Assembly (NCBI GenBank): GCA_944386785.1
Contig: CALXCM010000004.1
Location: 1 to 63,320, forward strand
Length of the DNA: 63,320 nucleotides
Direction: 5' to 3'
Source: an uncultured Clostridia bacterium
GTDB lineage: Bacteria > Bacillota > Clostridia > TANB77 > CAG-508
Each line of letters starts with the position of its first letter. Position 1 is the first letter of the stretch. The notes beneath the pieces were generated by a model. It had not been told where the DNA came from. It did not search any database and worked only from the letters and a program-made list of their open reading frames with translations. Shown in pieces: positions 45,691 through 55,800 of this stretch. The translations under genes and the position numbers were made by a program.

Positions 45691-46926
45691 TTATTTTTGC
45701 ATAAATTCTATGGCTTTTAAAATTCCAAGCTTACCATATTCATATGTAAGTCCTCCTTGCATATATGCAATATATGGTTCTCTTAAAGGTCCATCACAGC
45801 TAAGTTCTATTGTTGAGCCTTGTGTAAATGTTCCTGCTGCCATAATTACTTTGTCTTCATATCCTCCCATTTCTGATGGATATGGGACAACATCTGAATC
45901 AATTGGAGATCCTTTTTGTATTCCTTGACAGAATTTTATAAGATTTTCTGCTTTTCCTAATATTAAAGTTTGAACTATATCTCCTCTTTTTTCATTATAT
46001 AATGGTTCTACATTATATCCTAATTTTTCTAAACATCTACTTGCAAATATTGCAGTTTTAAGACTGCTTCTTACAACTGATGGTGCAAAAAATAGTCCTT
46101 TTAGTAATAATGGATTTTGATTTAATGATGGTCCTATTTCTTTTCCTATTCCTGGTGAAGTTAGTCTTTCTGCACATAGTTTTACTAAGTCTTTTCTTCC
46201 TACTATATATGCCCCAGATGTTGCAATTCCTGCTCCTAGATTTTTCATAAGTGATCCTACTGCAATGTCTGCACCAACTTCTATTGGTTCTTTTTCTTCT
46301 ACAAATTCTCCATAACAATTATCTACCATAATTATTACTTCTTTATTTACTTTTCTTATTTCTTTAATTACTTTTTCTATTTTATCTATAGTAAGACTTT
46401 TTCTTATTGAATATCCTCTTGATTTTTGAATTTCTACTAATTTTACATCTTTTTTTGCAAGTCTTTCTTGAATTTTTTCTATATCAAAATCATTATCTAC
46501 AAGCTCTATTTGTTCATATTTAACTCCATATGATTTTAAAGAACTATCACTTACTTCTTTCCCTATTCCTATTACTGTTTGCAAAGTGTCATATGGTGCA
46601 CTAGAAATACTTATCATTGTATCATTTGGTCTTAAAAGCCCTGATAGTGTTACTGCTAAAGCATGTGTTCCTGAAATTAATTGAGTTCTAACTAATGCAT
46701 CTTCTGCTTTAAACACTTTTGAATATATTTCTTCTATTTTATTTCTTCCTGGTTCGTCTGTTCCATAACCTGTAGAAGAATTTAAGTGATTTTCTTGTAA
46801 GTTACATTCTTGAAATGCATCTAATACTTTTTTACTATTTGCCATACAAATTCTATCTAATTCTTGAAATTCTGGTTGTAATTCTTCTTCAACTTCTCTT
46901 GCTAATTTTTCCAATTCTATATTCAT
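45691..46926 (-). CDS. YnbB-type PLP enzyme (methionine gamma-lyase-like)
   Basis: This PLP-dependent protein (411 residues) belongs to the YnbB/aluminium-resistance group, related to cystathionine gamma-synthase and methionine gamma-lyase enzymes. The motifs are LNSSTGYGTDEPGR near residue 50, RTQLISGTHALAVTLSGL, VMVDNCYGEFVE (the PLP-Asp region) and the Schiff-base Lys in GSLMKNLGAGIA. The true substrate is not established. I use ATG at 46926 with AAAGGAGA upstream; the codon at 46935 is too close to that site. Confidence 0.88.
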   Translation of the reverse strand: MNIELEKLAREVEEELQPEFQELDRICMANSKKVLDAFQECNLQENHLNSSTGYGTDEPGRNKIEEIYSKVFKAEDALVRTQLISGTHALAVTLSGLLRPNDTMISISSAPYDTLQTVIGIGKEVSDSSLKSYGVKYEQIELVDNDFDIEKIQERLAKKDVKLVEIQKSRGYSIRKSLTIDKIEKVIKEIRKVNKEVIIMVDNCYGEFVEEKEPIEVGADIAVGSLMKNLGAGIATSGAYIVGRKDLVKLCAERLTSPGIGKEIGPSLNQNPLLLKGLFFAPSVVRSSLKTAIFASRCLEKLGYNVEPLYNEKRGDIVQTLILGKAENLIKFCQGIQKGSPIDSDVVPYPSEMGGYEDKVIMAAGTFTQGSTIELSCDGPLREPYIAYMQGGLTYEYGKLGILKAIEFMQK

Positions 46927-47016
46927 TATTTTCATTCTCCTTTGACATTAATATTTTACAACACTTTTATGAATTTATCAACTTAAAATTAGTAAAAATT
47001 TCTTATTTTGTTAGGC

Positions 47017-47048
47017 AAAAAATATAGGTACAAACTTGTACCTATATT
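47017..47048 (-). terminator. Terminator after adhesin 1
   Basis: AATATAGGTAC (47021-47031) and GTACCTATATT (47038-47048) form an 11-bp stem with a T-run on the minus strand. Confidence 0.8.
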
Positions 47049-47052
47049 ATAT

Positions 47053-47103
47053 TTTACTTTCGACTTTTTTTGACAAGAATGAGAGATTTTAGGTCTGTCC
47101 CCT
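47053..47103. repeat. Half REP-like element behind adhesin 1
   Basis: The block TTTGACAAGAATGAGAG with TTTTAGGTCTGTCCCC is the right arm of the 13366 palindrome and is almost the same as 52764-52814, which lies behind adhesin 2. Confidence 0.75.
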
Positions 47104-50100
47104 CTATATCACAAATTTCTTAATTAAGATTATTCCTCCTGCTATTGTAAATAATATTGTAAATCCTAATGTGAAATATATTCTTGCTTGTCCTGTGCTT
47201 ATTGATAACATTACTGGTGCATCATCTATATCGTCTTCTCCTGGTTTTTGGTTATCTGGTGTTGAGTCTATATCTGGTACCCCATAATCGTTATAGTCTT
47301 CTGATATCTCTGCTGTGTTTGTCATTACTCCCATTGTGTCTTCTCCATTTATCCATGTTAAGACTACTTCTACTTCTGCATATTCTCCTGGTTGTAATAA
47401 TGTATTTTCTAATAATCTTGTTGATATTACATTATTTCCTTCGTCTGTCCATCCTGGGTTATCTTCTGCTACAAATTTTAATCCTTCTGGTACATAGTCT
47501 GTTATTTCTGTTGCATATCCTGCTATTGATCCTTCGTTTGTTACTCTTATTGAATATCTAAACTTAACTGTTGTTTTATTTAATTTGTTTCTATGGATTT
47601 CTACTTTTACTATGTCTTCTGGATCATCATATGGCTGATGTCCTGTTTCTGTTACTGTTGTTTTTCCATTTTCATCTGTTACTATTGCTTGTGTTACCCA
47701 TTTTCTTAGACTTAGGTCAAATATTTTTACTACTACTTTTTCAAAGTCGTCATCATCTTCTTGTCCTGGGATATATTCTCCTGTTTCGTTTCCTTTATAT
47801 CCTGGTAAGTCTTCATCTTTTGGTAAGTTTACATTGTCTTCACTAGAGTCTCTATCTATTGCTGGTTCTTTATCTTCATCTTGATATTCTGTTATATCTG
47901 CTATATTTGTTATATTTTCATCTGGTATTGCATTTTCATTTACCTTACACATAATTGGTACTTCTTTATATGATAACACTAGTTTTCCATCTTCATTTTC
48001 TTTTGGTTCTGTTATTAATGAGTCTTCTAAGTATCTTGTTGTTACTGTTCTTCCGTCTTCTGATATTTTCCATCCGTATTGTTTATTAAATTCACTATCT
48101 ACATATTCTAAATATGGTGGTAAATGATCTTTTATTTCTGCTGCATATCCTGCAATATCTCCTTCATTATATACTCTTAGCATATATATTACATAAGAGT
48201 TTGGTTGTACTATTACTGGCTCTTTTGTATGTTTATATATTGCTGTTGTAATTAGATTTCCATTTTCGTCTGTAGTATTTAGAAGTGATGTGTCTACTAC
48301 TGGCTCTCTTTCATATGAGTCATCTGAATTTCTAATAAATTCATCTTCTTCTACTGTTTCATTATCACTTACTGCTATTATGAATTTTCTTAGACTTAAG
48401 TCAAAATTTTGTACTATTACTTTTTCAAAATCGTCATCATCTTCTTGTCCCGGGATATATTCTCCTGTCTCGTCATCTTTATATCCTGGTAAGTCTTCAT
48501 CATTTGGTAAGTTTACATCGTCTTCTTTAGAATCTCTATCTTCTACTTCTTCTCCTTCTGAATCCACATCTTTTGTTATTTCTGCAATATTTGTAACTTT
48601 ATAGTTGCTAGGTACTCCATCTTTTAATTTACAAACTATTTTTACTTCTTTATAGTCTAGATTTTCGCCATCAAATGCTTTTATTAAGTTTTGTCTTTCT
48701 TCAGTTTCTTTATCTTTTGATAAATAGTCAGTAAATACAGTTCTTCCATCTTCCCCTAACTGCCATTCATATTTTTTATTTGTCTCATTTTCTGGTAAGA
48801 ATTCTAATTCAGCTGGTAAAAAGTCTGTTATTTCATTTGCATATCCATCTACTTCACCTTCATTATATATTCTTATTGTATAAGTTATTTCATCATTTAT
48901 TTTAACCATTACTGGGTCTTTTGGATGTTTATATATTGCTGTTGTATCTGTTCCATTTGCAAGATTTGTTATATCAACATTAGGACTTCTATCATATTCT
49001 TTATCATTTACTTTTGAAATATATTTTCTTAATGCTAAATCGAAATCTTTTTCTTGTTCATTTGGAACTGTTATTGTAATCATTCCATTTTCATAGCTTG
49101 CTGTAACATTTCCTGTTCCTAGTCCTGTACCATTTGCATTTTTAATTTCTACATCTGATATTTCATATGTTCCGTTATTATCTTTTTTTGTTACTTCTAG
49201 TTCAAAACTATCAAATAACTTGTTGTATCCTTCTGGTGCTTTTGTTTCTTCTATTCTTATTGTATCTTTTGAATTTACATCTGTTATTTCTACTGTTCCT
49301 AAAGTTACTTTTCCATCTACACCTGTTGTTTTTGTTTCTGCTCCTTTTCCTGGAAGTGTTACACTAAATTCTGCATTTGGTAATTTTATTTCGTTATTTT
49401 CATTATCTACTTTTACTAATTGTAAGTTATAGCTTCCTTCTTTTTTAATATTTGGCACTGTTATTGTGATTGTTCCATTTTCATAGCTTGCTGTAACATT
49501 TCCTGTTCCTAGTCCTGTACCATTTGCATTTTTAATTTCTACATCTGATATTTCATATGTTCCGTTATTATCTTTTTTTGTTACTTCTAGTTCAAAACTA
49601 TCAAATAACTTGTTGTATCCTTCTGGTGCTTTTGTTTCTTCTATTCTTATTGTATCTTTTGAATTTACATCTGTTATTTCTACTGTTCCTAAAGTTACTT
49701 TTCCATCTACACCTGTTGTTTTTGTTTCTGCTCCTTTTCCTGGAAGTGTTACACTAAATTCTGCATTTGGTAATTTTATTTCGTTATTTTCATTATCTAC
49801 TTTTATTAATTGTAGGTTATAGCTTCCTTCTTTCTTAATATTTGGAACTGTTATTGTGATTGTTCCATTTTCATAGCTTGCTGTAACATTTCCTGCACCT
49901 AGTCCTGTACCATTTGTATTTTTAATTTCTACTCCTGATATTTCATATGTTCCGTTATTATCTTTTTTTGTTACTTCTAGTTCAAAACTATCAAATAGTT
50001 TGTTGTATCCTTCTGGTGCTTTTGTTTCTTCTATTCTTATTGTATCTTTTGAGTTTACGTCTGTTATTTCTACTGTTCCTAAAGTTACTTTTCCATCTGT

Positions 50101-52533
50101 TCCTGTTGTCTTTGTTTCTGCTCCTTTTCCTGGAAGTGTTACTCTAAACTCTGCATTTGGTAATTTTATCTCATTATTTTTACTATCTACTTTTACTAGT
50201 TGTAGGTTATATCCTCCTTCTTTTTTAATATTTGGAACTGTTATTGTGATTGTTCCATTTTCATAGCTTGCTGTAACATTTCCTGCACCTAGTCCTGTAC
50301 CATTTGCATTTTTAATTTCTACATCTGATATTTCATATGTTCCATTATTATCTTTTTTTGTTACTTCTAGTTCAAAACTATCAAATAACTTGTTATATCC
50401 TTCTGGTGCTTTTGTTTCTTCTATTCTTATTGTATCTTTTGAATTTACGTCTGTTATTTCTACTGTTCCTAAAGTTACTTTTCCATCTGCCCCTGTTGTT
50501 TTTGTTTCTGCTCCTTTTCCTGGAAGTGTTACGCTAAATTCTGCATTTGGTAATTTTACTTCGTTATTTTCATTATCTACTTTTACTAGTTGTAGGTTAT
50601 ATCTTCCTTCTTTTTTTATGTTTGGAACTGTTATTGTGATTGTTCCTGACTCATTATTTACTTTTACACTAGCTTCTCCACCTAAACCTGATGCTTCTAA
50701 TTCTTTTAATTTTACATTTGTTGCTATATATTCTCCATCTTTTTCTTCTTTTGTTATATCTAATTTAAAGCTATTATATATCTTGTTATATCCATCTGGT
50801 GCATTTATTTCTTCTACTAATATTTCATCTGTTCCTACTTGTGTTATTTCTACTTCTCCTAAATCTATTAATCCACTAGCATTTGTAGTTTTTGTTATAG
50901 TATTTCCTCCTGGCATTGTTACTTTAAATTCTGCCCCACTTAATACTGTACTTAAATTATTAGCATCTACTTTTAAAATTTGTAATTTATATTTTCCTTC
51001 TGGTTTTTCAACAATTAATTTTTCAAAATCATCATCATCTTGAAATCCTTGGTAGTAATAGTTTGAGTCATCTAATTCATTTTTATTTGAATCATTTCCT
51101 TTATAGTTTTCCATGTTATCTTTATTTACATTTGGTGCATTTGCTGGTTCTGAATCTCTATCATCACCTATGACACTTGTAATTATTTTTCCATCTTCAG
51201 TTTCTTCTTCTGAAATCCATGCAACATTTGTAAGTATTTTATCTTTTTCTTCTGAATCTACTATACATTTTAGTTCAATTGTAGTAGAGTCTAATGAAAT
51301 ACCATTAAATGCTAACAATTTATCATCATTACTTTCATCTCTTGTAATTGTAACTATATTATTTGAATTATCATAACTTGCTTTATATCCACTTGTAATT
51401 AGCTCTGAAAATCTTAATCCTGTTGGAAGTTGGTCTTTTATTTCATTTACATATCCTGCTTTATCACCTTCATTATATACTTGTATTTTATATGTTACTA
51501 CATCATTTTTTCTAACCAAAACAGGGTCTTTTTTATGTTTATATTCTGCTGTTGAACTACTGTCATTTGCTAAACTTTCTAAATCTATATTTGGATTACG
51601 AGATATTTCAACATCTTTATCATTTACTTTTGTTATATATTTTCTAAGTGATAAATCAAATCTTTTTTCTCTTTCTATTTCCATAATTGGTTGTTCTTCA
51701 GTTGAATGTGTTGATAAATACATTGTAAGTTTTGTATTATATGTTTTATTTGGATCTGCATAGTTTGGAGCTTCTTTTATTGCAACATTTATTAGATTAT
51801 CGTATAGCTTTTCTGCTTGTGCTTGTCTTGTTGCTCCTTCTGATACTTGTGGCATTGTACCTGTAGGATTATATCCTGATAAACTTTCATATGTTCCGTC
51901 TTCTGCATCTGCATAATATAACCAACCTTGTTTACCCAATTTATTATATTTTTCTTCTCCATAATTTGTAAAATACCAGATTGCTGCTTGTTGTACTGCC
52001 TTTACATCATCTAATGTAAGTACTCCTCTTGGGTCTTCTGGATTTATTCCAAACTTTGCTAAGTATAAATCAAAATCTGATTCTGAATCTATACCTGGAA
52101 GATAAAGTAAATTAGCTAAAGCAAGTAATTCATTATAGTGACCTCCATTAACTAGGTCAGCTACAACTCCATAATCGTTTAAAGCCAAAGAACTTCTATC
52201 TTTATACATATCATAACTTTGATCATATTCTAATTTTTCTCCTGCATTTGAAAATCCAACTCCACCTTTTATGCAATATGCATTTATTTCTATTGGTTCA
52301 CTTGATGTAGAGCTACTATATTCTGACATATTCCAAAGCATAGCTGCATTTGCCCCACCTGTTATTGGATTTCCTAAAGAATAACCAAAGCTTGGACTTG
52401 TTAATGTTCTATATTCATTAATTCCAAAAAATTTAGAATCTGCTGAATCTACTTTGTTTATTCCAAAAATGCTAGATATTATTAATATTAAAATTAATAA
52501 AAAACTTATTTTTAAACTTGCTCTTACTTTCAT
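47104..52533 (-). CDS. Giant surface adhesin 1: thioester domain, DUF11-like and SpaA/Cna-B repeats
   Basis: This 1809-residue protein has a signal peptide (residues 1-30), a thioester (TQXA) domain with the Cys of NAYCIKGG (C87) and the Gln of VQQAAIWYF (about Q182), which can form an internal thioester for covalent host binding, a DUF11-like domain (LRKYITKVNDKD), a first diverged SpaA/Cna-B domain, then four near-identical SpaA repeats of 130 residues (LVKVDNENN, ETKAPEGYNKLFDSFELEV), then three DUF11-type domains and a C-terminal transmembrane helix with a short basic tail (KKFVI). No LPxTG is seen. I set the start at ATG 52533, after GGAGG, not at 52554. The last 440 residues are almost the same as in adhesin 2. 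Confidence 0.88.
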   Translation of the reverse strand: MKVRASLKISFLLILILIISSIFGINKVDSADSKFFGINEYRTLTSPSFGYSLGNPITGGANAAMLWNMSEYSSSTSSEPIEINAYCIKGGVGFSNAGEKLEYDQSYDMYKDRSSLALNDYGVVADLVNGGHYNELLALANLLYLPGIDSESDFDLYLAKFGINPEDPRGVLTLDDVKAVQQAAIWYFTNYGEEKYNKLGKQGWLYYADAEDGTYESLSGYNPTGTMPQVSEGATRQAQAEKLYDNLINVAIKEAPNYADPNKTYNTKLTMYLSTHSTEEQPIMEIEREKRFDLSLRKYITKVNDKDVEISRNPNIDLESLANDSSSTAEYKHKKDPVLVRKNDVVTYKIQVYNEGDKAGYVNEIKDQLPTGLRFSELITSGYKASYDNSNNIVTITRDESNDDKLLAFNGISLDSTTIELKCIVDSEEKDKILTNVAWISEEETEDGKIITSVIGDDRDSEPANAPNVNKDNMENYKGNDSNKNELDDSNYYYQGFQDDDDFEKLIVEKPEGKYKLQILKVDANNLSTVLSGAEFKVTMPGGNTITKTTNASGLIDLGEVEITQVGTDEILVEEINAPDGYNKIYNSFKLDITKEEKDGEYIATNVKLKELEASGLGGEASVKVNNESGTITITVPNIKKEGRYNLQLVKVDNENNEVKLPNAEFSVTLPGKGAETKTTGADGKVTLGTVEITDVNSKDTIRIEETKAPEGYNKLFDSFELEVTKKDNNGTYEISDVEIKNANGTGLGAGNVTASYENGTITITVPNIKKEGGYNLQLVKVDSKNNEIKLPNAEFRVTLPGKGAETKTTGTDGKVTLGTVEITDVNSKDTIRIEETKAPEGYNKLFDSFELEVTKKDNNGTYEISGVEIKNTNGTGLGAGNVTASYENGTITITVPNIKKEGSYNLQLIKVDNENNEIKLPNAEFSVTLPGKGAETKTTGVDGKVTLGTVEITDVNSKDTIRIEETKAPEGYNKLFDSFELEVTKKDNNGTYEISDVEIKNANGTGLGTGNVTASYENGTITITVPNIKKEGSYNLQLVKVDNENNEIKLPNAEFSVTLPGKGAETKTTGVDGKVTLGTVEITDVNSKDTIRIEETKAPEGYNKLFDSFELEVTKKDNNGTYEISDVEIKNANGTGLGTGNVTASYENGMITITVPNEQEKDFDLALRKYISKVNDKEYDRSPNVDITNLANGTDTTAIYKHPKDPVMVKINDEITYTIRIYNEGEVDGYANEITDFLPAELEFLPENETNKKYEWQLGEDGRTVFTDYLSKDKETEERQNLIKAFDGENLDYKEVKIVCKLKDGVPSNYKVTNIAEITKDVDSEGEEVEDRDSKEDDVNLPNDEDLPGYKDDETGEYIPGQEDDDDFEKVIVQNFDLSLRKFIIAVSDNETVEEDEFIRNSDDSYEREPVVDTSLLNTTDENGNLITTAIYKHTKEPVIVQPNSYVIYMLRVYNEGDIAGYAAEIKDHLPPYLEYVDSEFNKQYGWKISEDGRTVTTRYLEDSLITEPKENEDGKLVLSYKEVPIMCKVNENAIPDENITNIADITEYQDEDKEPAIDRDSSEDNVNLPKDEDLPGYKGNETGEYIPGQEDDDDFEKVVVKIFDLSLRKWVTQAIVTDENGKTTVTETGHQPYDDPEDIVKVEIHRNKLNKTTVKFRYSIRVTNEGSIAGYATEITDYVPEGLKFVAEDNPGWTDEGNNVISTRLLENTLLQPGEYAEVEVVLTWINGEDTMGVMTNTAEISEDYNDYGVPDIDSTPDNQKPGEDDIDDAPVMLSISTGQARIYFTLGFTILFTIAGGIILIKKFVI
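49062..50621 (-). repeat. Four tandem 390-bp repeats (SpaA/Cna-B domain units)
   Basis: The same 390-base unit, encoding one 130-residue SpaA-type domain, recurs with period exactly 390 (for example the TCCGTTATTATC or TCCATTATTATC block at 49168, 49558, 49948 and 50338). Copies differ by few bases, implying recent amplification or conversion. A fifth, older copy lies at about 50622-51000. Confidence 0.9.
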
Positions 52534-52599
52534 TTTTTTATCCTCCGAATACATTTATACAATATATATTTTAGCATAAATTATTTTACATTTAAATCG

Positions 52600-52700
52600 G
52601 GAATTTTTGTTAAATAAATGTATAAATTCCTTGCCTTTACGGAAGCTCTTTTTAGCTCTTTTATTACATTTTCATTACTTTTTTGTAACTTAAATTTTTT
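52600..52700 (-). promoter_or_regulatory. Leader of adhesin 1 with a motif shared with adhesin 2
   Basis: On the minus strand GAGCTAAAAAGAGCTTCCG then TAAAGGC lies about 95-125 bases before the adhesin 1 start. The adhesin 2 leader has a like motif. No known riboswitch could be assigned. Confidence 0.4.
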
Positions 52701-52718
52701 TATTTTAAAAAAACAAAA

Positions 52719-52756
52719 AACCCAAATTACTAAATGTTAATTTAATAATTTGGGTT
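52719..52756 (-). terminator. Terminator after adhesin 2
   Basis: AACCCAAATTA (52719-52729) and TAATTTGGGTT (52746-52756) form a stem followed by T-rich minus-strand sequence. Confidence 0.85.
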
Positions 52757-52763
52757 TTTAAAT

Positions 52764-52814
52764 TTTACTTTCGACTTTTTTTGACAAAAATGAGAGATTT
52801 TAGGTCTGTCCCCT
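52764..52814. repeat. Half REP-like element behind adhesin 2
   Basis: This is the same sequence as 47053-47103, with one G-to-A change in the part seen (GACAAAAATGAGAG against GACAAGAATGAGAG). It forms part of the segment duplicated with the adhesin 3' ends. Confidence 0.75.
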
Positions 52815-55800
52815 CTATATCACAAATTTCTTAATTAAGATTATTCCTCCTGCTATTGTAAATAATATTGTAAATCCTAATGTGAAATATATTCTTGCTT
52901 GACCTGTACTTATTGATAACATTACTGGTGCATCATCTATATCATCTTCTCCTGGTTTTTGGTTATCTGGTGTTGAGTCTATATCTGGTACTCCATAATC
53001 GTTATAGTCTTCTGATATCTCTGCTGTGTTTGTCATTACTCCCATATTTTCTTCGCTATTTATCCATGTTAACACTACTTCTACTTCTGCATATTCTCCT
53101 GGTTGTAATAGTGTGTTTTCTAATAGTCTTGTTGATATTACATTATTTCCTTCATCTGTCCATCCTGGGTTATCTTCTGCTACAAATTTTAATCCTTCTG
53201 GTACATAGTCTGTTATTTCTGTTGCATATCCTGCTATTGATCCTTCGTTTGTTACTCTTATTGAATATCTAAACTTAACTGTTGTTTTATTTAATTTGTT
53301 TCTATGGATTTCTACTTTTACTATGTCTTCTGGATCATCATATGGCTGATGTCCTGTTTCTGTTACTGTTGTTTTTCCATTTTCATCTGTTACTATTGCT
53401 TGTGTTACCCATTTTCTTAGACTTAGGTCAAATATTTTTACTACTACTTTTTCAAAGTCGTCATCATCTTCTTGTCCTGGGATATATTCTCCTGTTTCGT
53501 TTCCTTTATATCCTGGTAAGTCTTCATCTTTTGGTAAGTTTACATTGTCTTCACTAGAGTCTCTATCTATTGCTGGTTCTTTATCTTCATCTTGATATTC
53601 TGTTATATCTGCTATATTTGTTATATTTTCATCTGGTATTGCATTTTCATTTACCTTACACATAATTGGTACTTCTTTATATGATAACACTAGTTTTCCA
53701 TCTTCATTTTCTTTTGGTTCTGTTATTAATGAGTCTTCTAAGTATCTTGTTGTTACTGTTCTTCCGTCTTCTGATATTTTCCATCCGTATTGTTTATTAA
53801 ATTCACTATCTACATATTCTAAATATGGTGGTAAATGATCTTTTATTTCTGCTGCATATCCTGCAATATCTCCTTCATTATATACTCTTAGCATATATAT
53901 TACATAAGAGTTTGGTTGTACTATTACTGGCTCTTTTGTATGTTTATATATTGCTGTTGTAATTAGATTTCCATTTTCGTCTGTAGTATTTAGAAGTGAT
54001 GTATCTACTACTGGTGCTCTTGTATATGAGCCATCTTTTGCAACTAAATATTCACTATCTTCTACTTGTTCATCACTGCTTACTGCAATTATGAATTTTC
54101 TTAGACTTAAGTCAAATGATTGTAATATTATATTATCATAATCTTCATCATCTTCATATTTTACCCAATCTTCTGTGCTTGAATCTCTGTCGTCTACTGG
54201 GTCACCATTTTCGTTTGCATCTTCTGTAATTGCTGCTTCGTTTCTAATTACAGTTCCAGAAATATTTTCTGCTACAACTTTTAATTTAACTGATACTTCT
54301 TTATATGATATATCTTCTTCTGTCTTTGTTCCATCATTTGTTCCAAATGCTGGTATTAAATTTCCTCCTACTGTTGTTTCATTTTCTTTTGATAAATAGT
54401 CTGTTGATATTTGAACTATTTTTTCTCCTGTTTCATCATATTTGAAATTTCCCCATAAATAGTTTTGGTTAAATTCTATAGCTTCTTTTTCTTCTTCAGA
54501 TAAAGTCGTATCATTTGCTAAGTCTTCACCTTCTAGCTCAGACCAGATAAATTCTAATCCTTCTGGTATATCTTCTGTTATTTCTTCTGCATAACCATTT
54601 ATCATACCTTCATTATATATTCTAAATGTATATGTAACTATATCTCCTTTTTTTACTTGAACAGGCTCTTTACTTAGAGTATATTCTCCTGTTGTAATCA
54701 TTTGTCCATCTTCTCCTATTGTATTTAATTTACTTACATCTACATCTTCAATTCTTTCTGGTACATTTTGGTCATTTACAGCTGTAATTCTTTTAATTAA
54801 TTTTAGGTCAAATGCTTCTGGAAGCATTACTAGTTTTTCGAAGTCATCATCATCTTGCTGTCCTTTATAGTAATAGTTTGAATCTGTTAAATCAGATTTA
54901 TTACCATTTCCTATATAAGCTTCCATATTATCTTTATTTACATCTGGATGAGTTGCAGGTTCTGAATCCCTATCTTCTCCTACTTCGTTTGTAATAAATT
55001 TATTATCATCTGCATTAAATGCTTCTGAAATCCATGCAACATTTGTTAATATTTTTGAATTAGATTCATCTGGTAAAGCTGTTACTTCACATTCTATTTC
55101 AATTGTTGTACTATCTAAGTTACCTTGAGTGTATGGATCTAAGATTATATCTGAATCTTCAATAATTGTTTGTGATTCTGATTCAGGTACTTGTAATGTT
55201 ACTATATTTGTTTCTTCCTCGTATGATAATAATTCATAATCTCCACTTACAACTCTAGAGAATTTTAGTCCTTCTGGTAATTGATCTATAACTTTTGATG
55301 CAGCTCCTCTTTTATCTCCTTCATTGTATATTGTTATTTGATATGTAACTTTATCTCCTGTTTTTACAACTAATGGGTCTTTTCTATGTTTATATGTTGC
55401 TGTTGTTCCTGTTTGTAAAGTAGATTCATCTATATTTGGTGCTCTTGTATCTACTGCAACATCATTTATTTTTGTAATATATTTTCTTAAAGCTAAGTCA
55501 AAATTTCCATTTGGTTTTAAAACTGTTGGTACATTAATTTCCTTTTTTTCTGGTAAAGCAACTGGTTGTTCGTTATCATCTTTAGTGTATGCCCACAAAG
55601 TTACTTTTGTATTGCTATAGCTTATATTTACAGTAATTGAAAGATCAGAAATACTTGCAACTCCATCTGCTGGTATTTGTACATAAAAATCTTGTCCTAC
55701 TAAATCTCTTGGAGTTGTTCCTTCTGCTATTTCTTCCATTTTACTGTTTAATATTTTATAATTATCAACATTAGAATTGTTATTTTTAATTTCTAAATTT

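Noticed and set aside
49062..50621. CRISPR-like array from the regular repeats
   Set aside because: The units are 390 bases, coding and in frame, with no short spacers.
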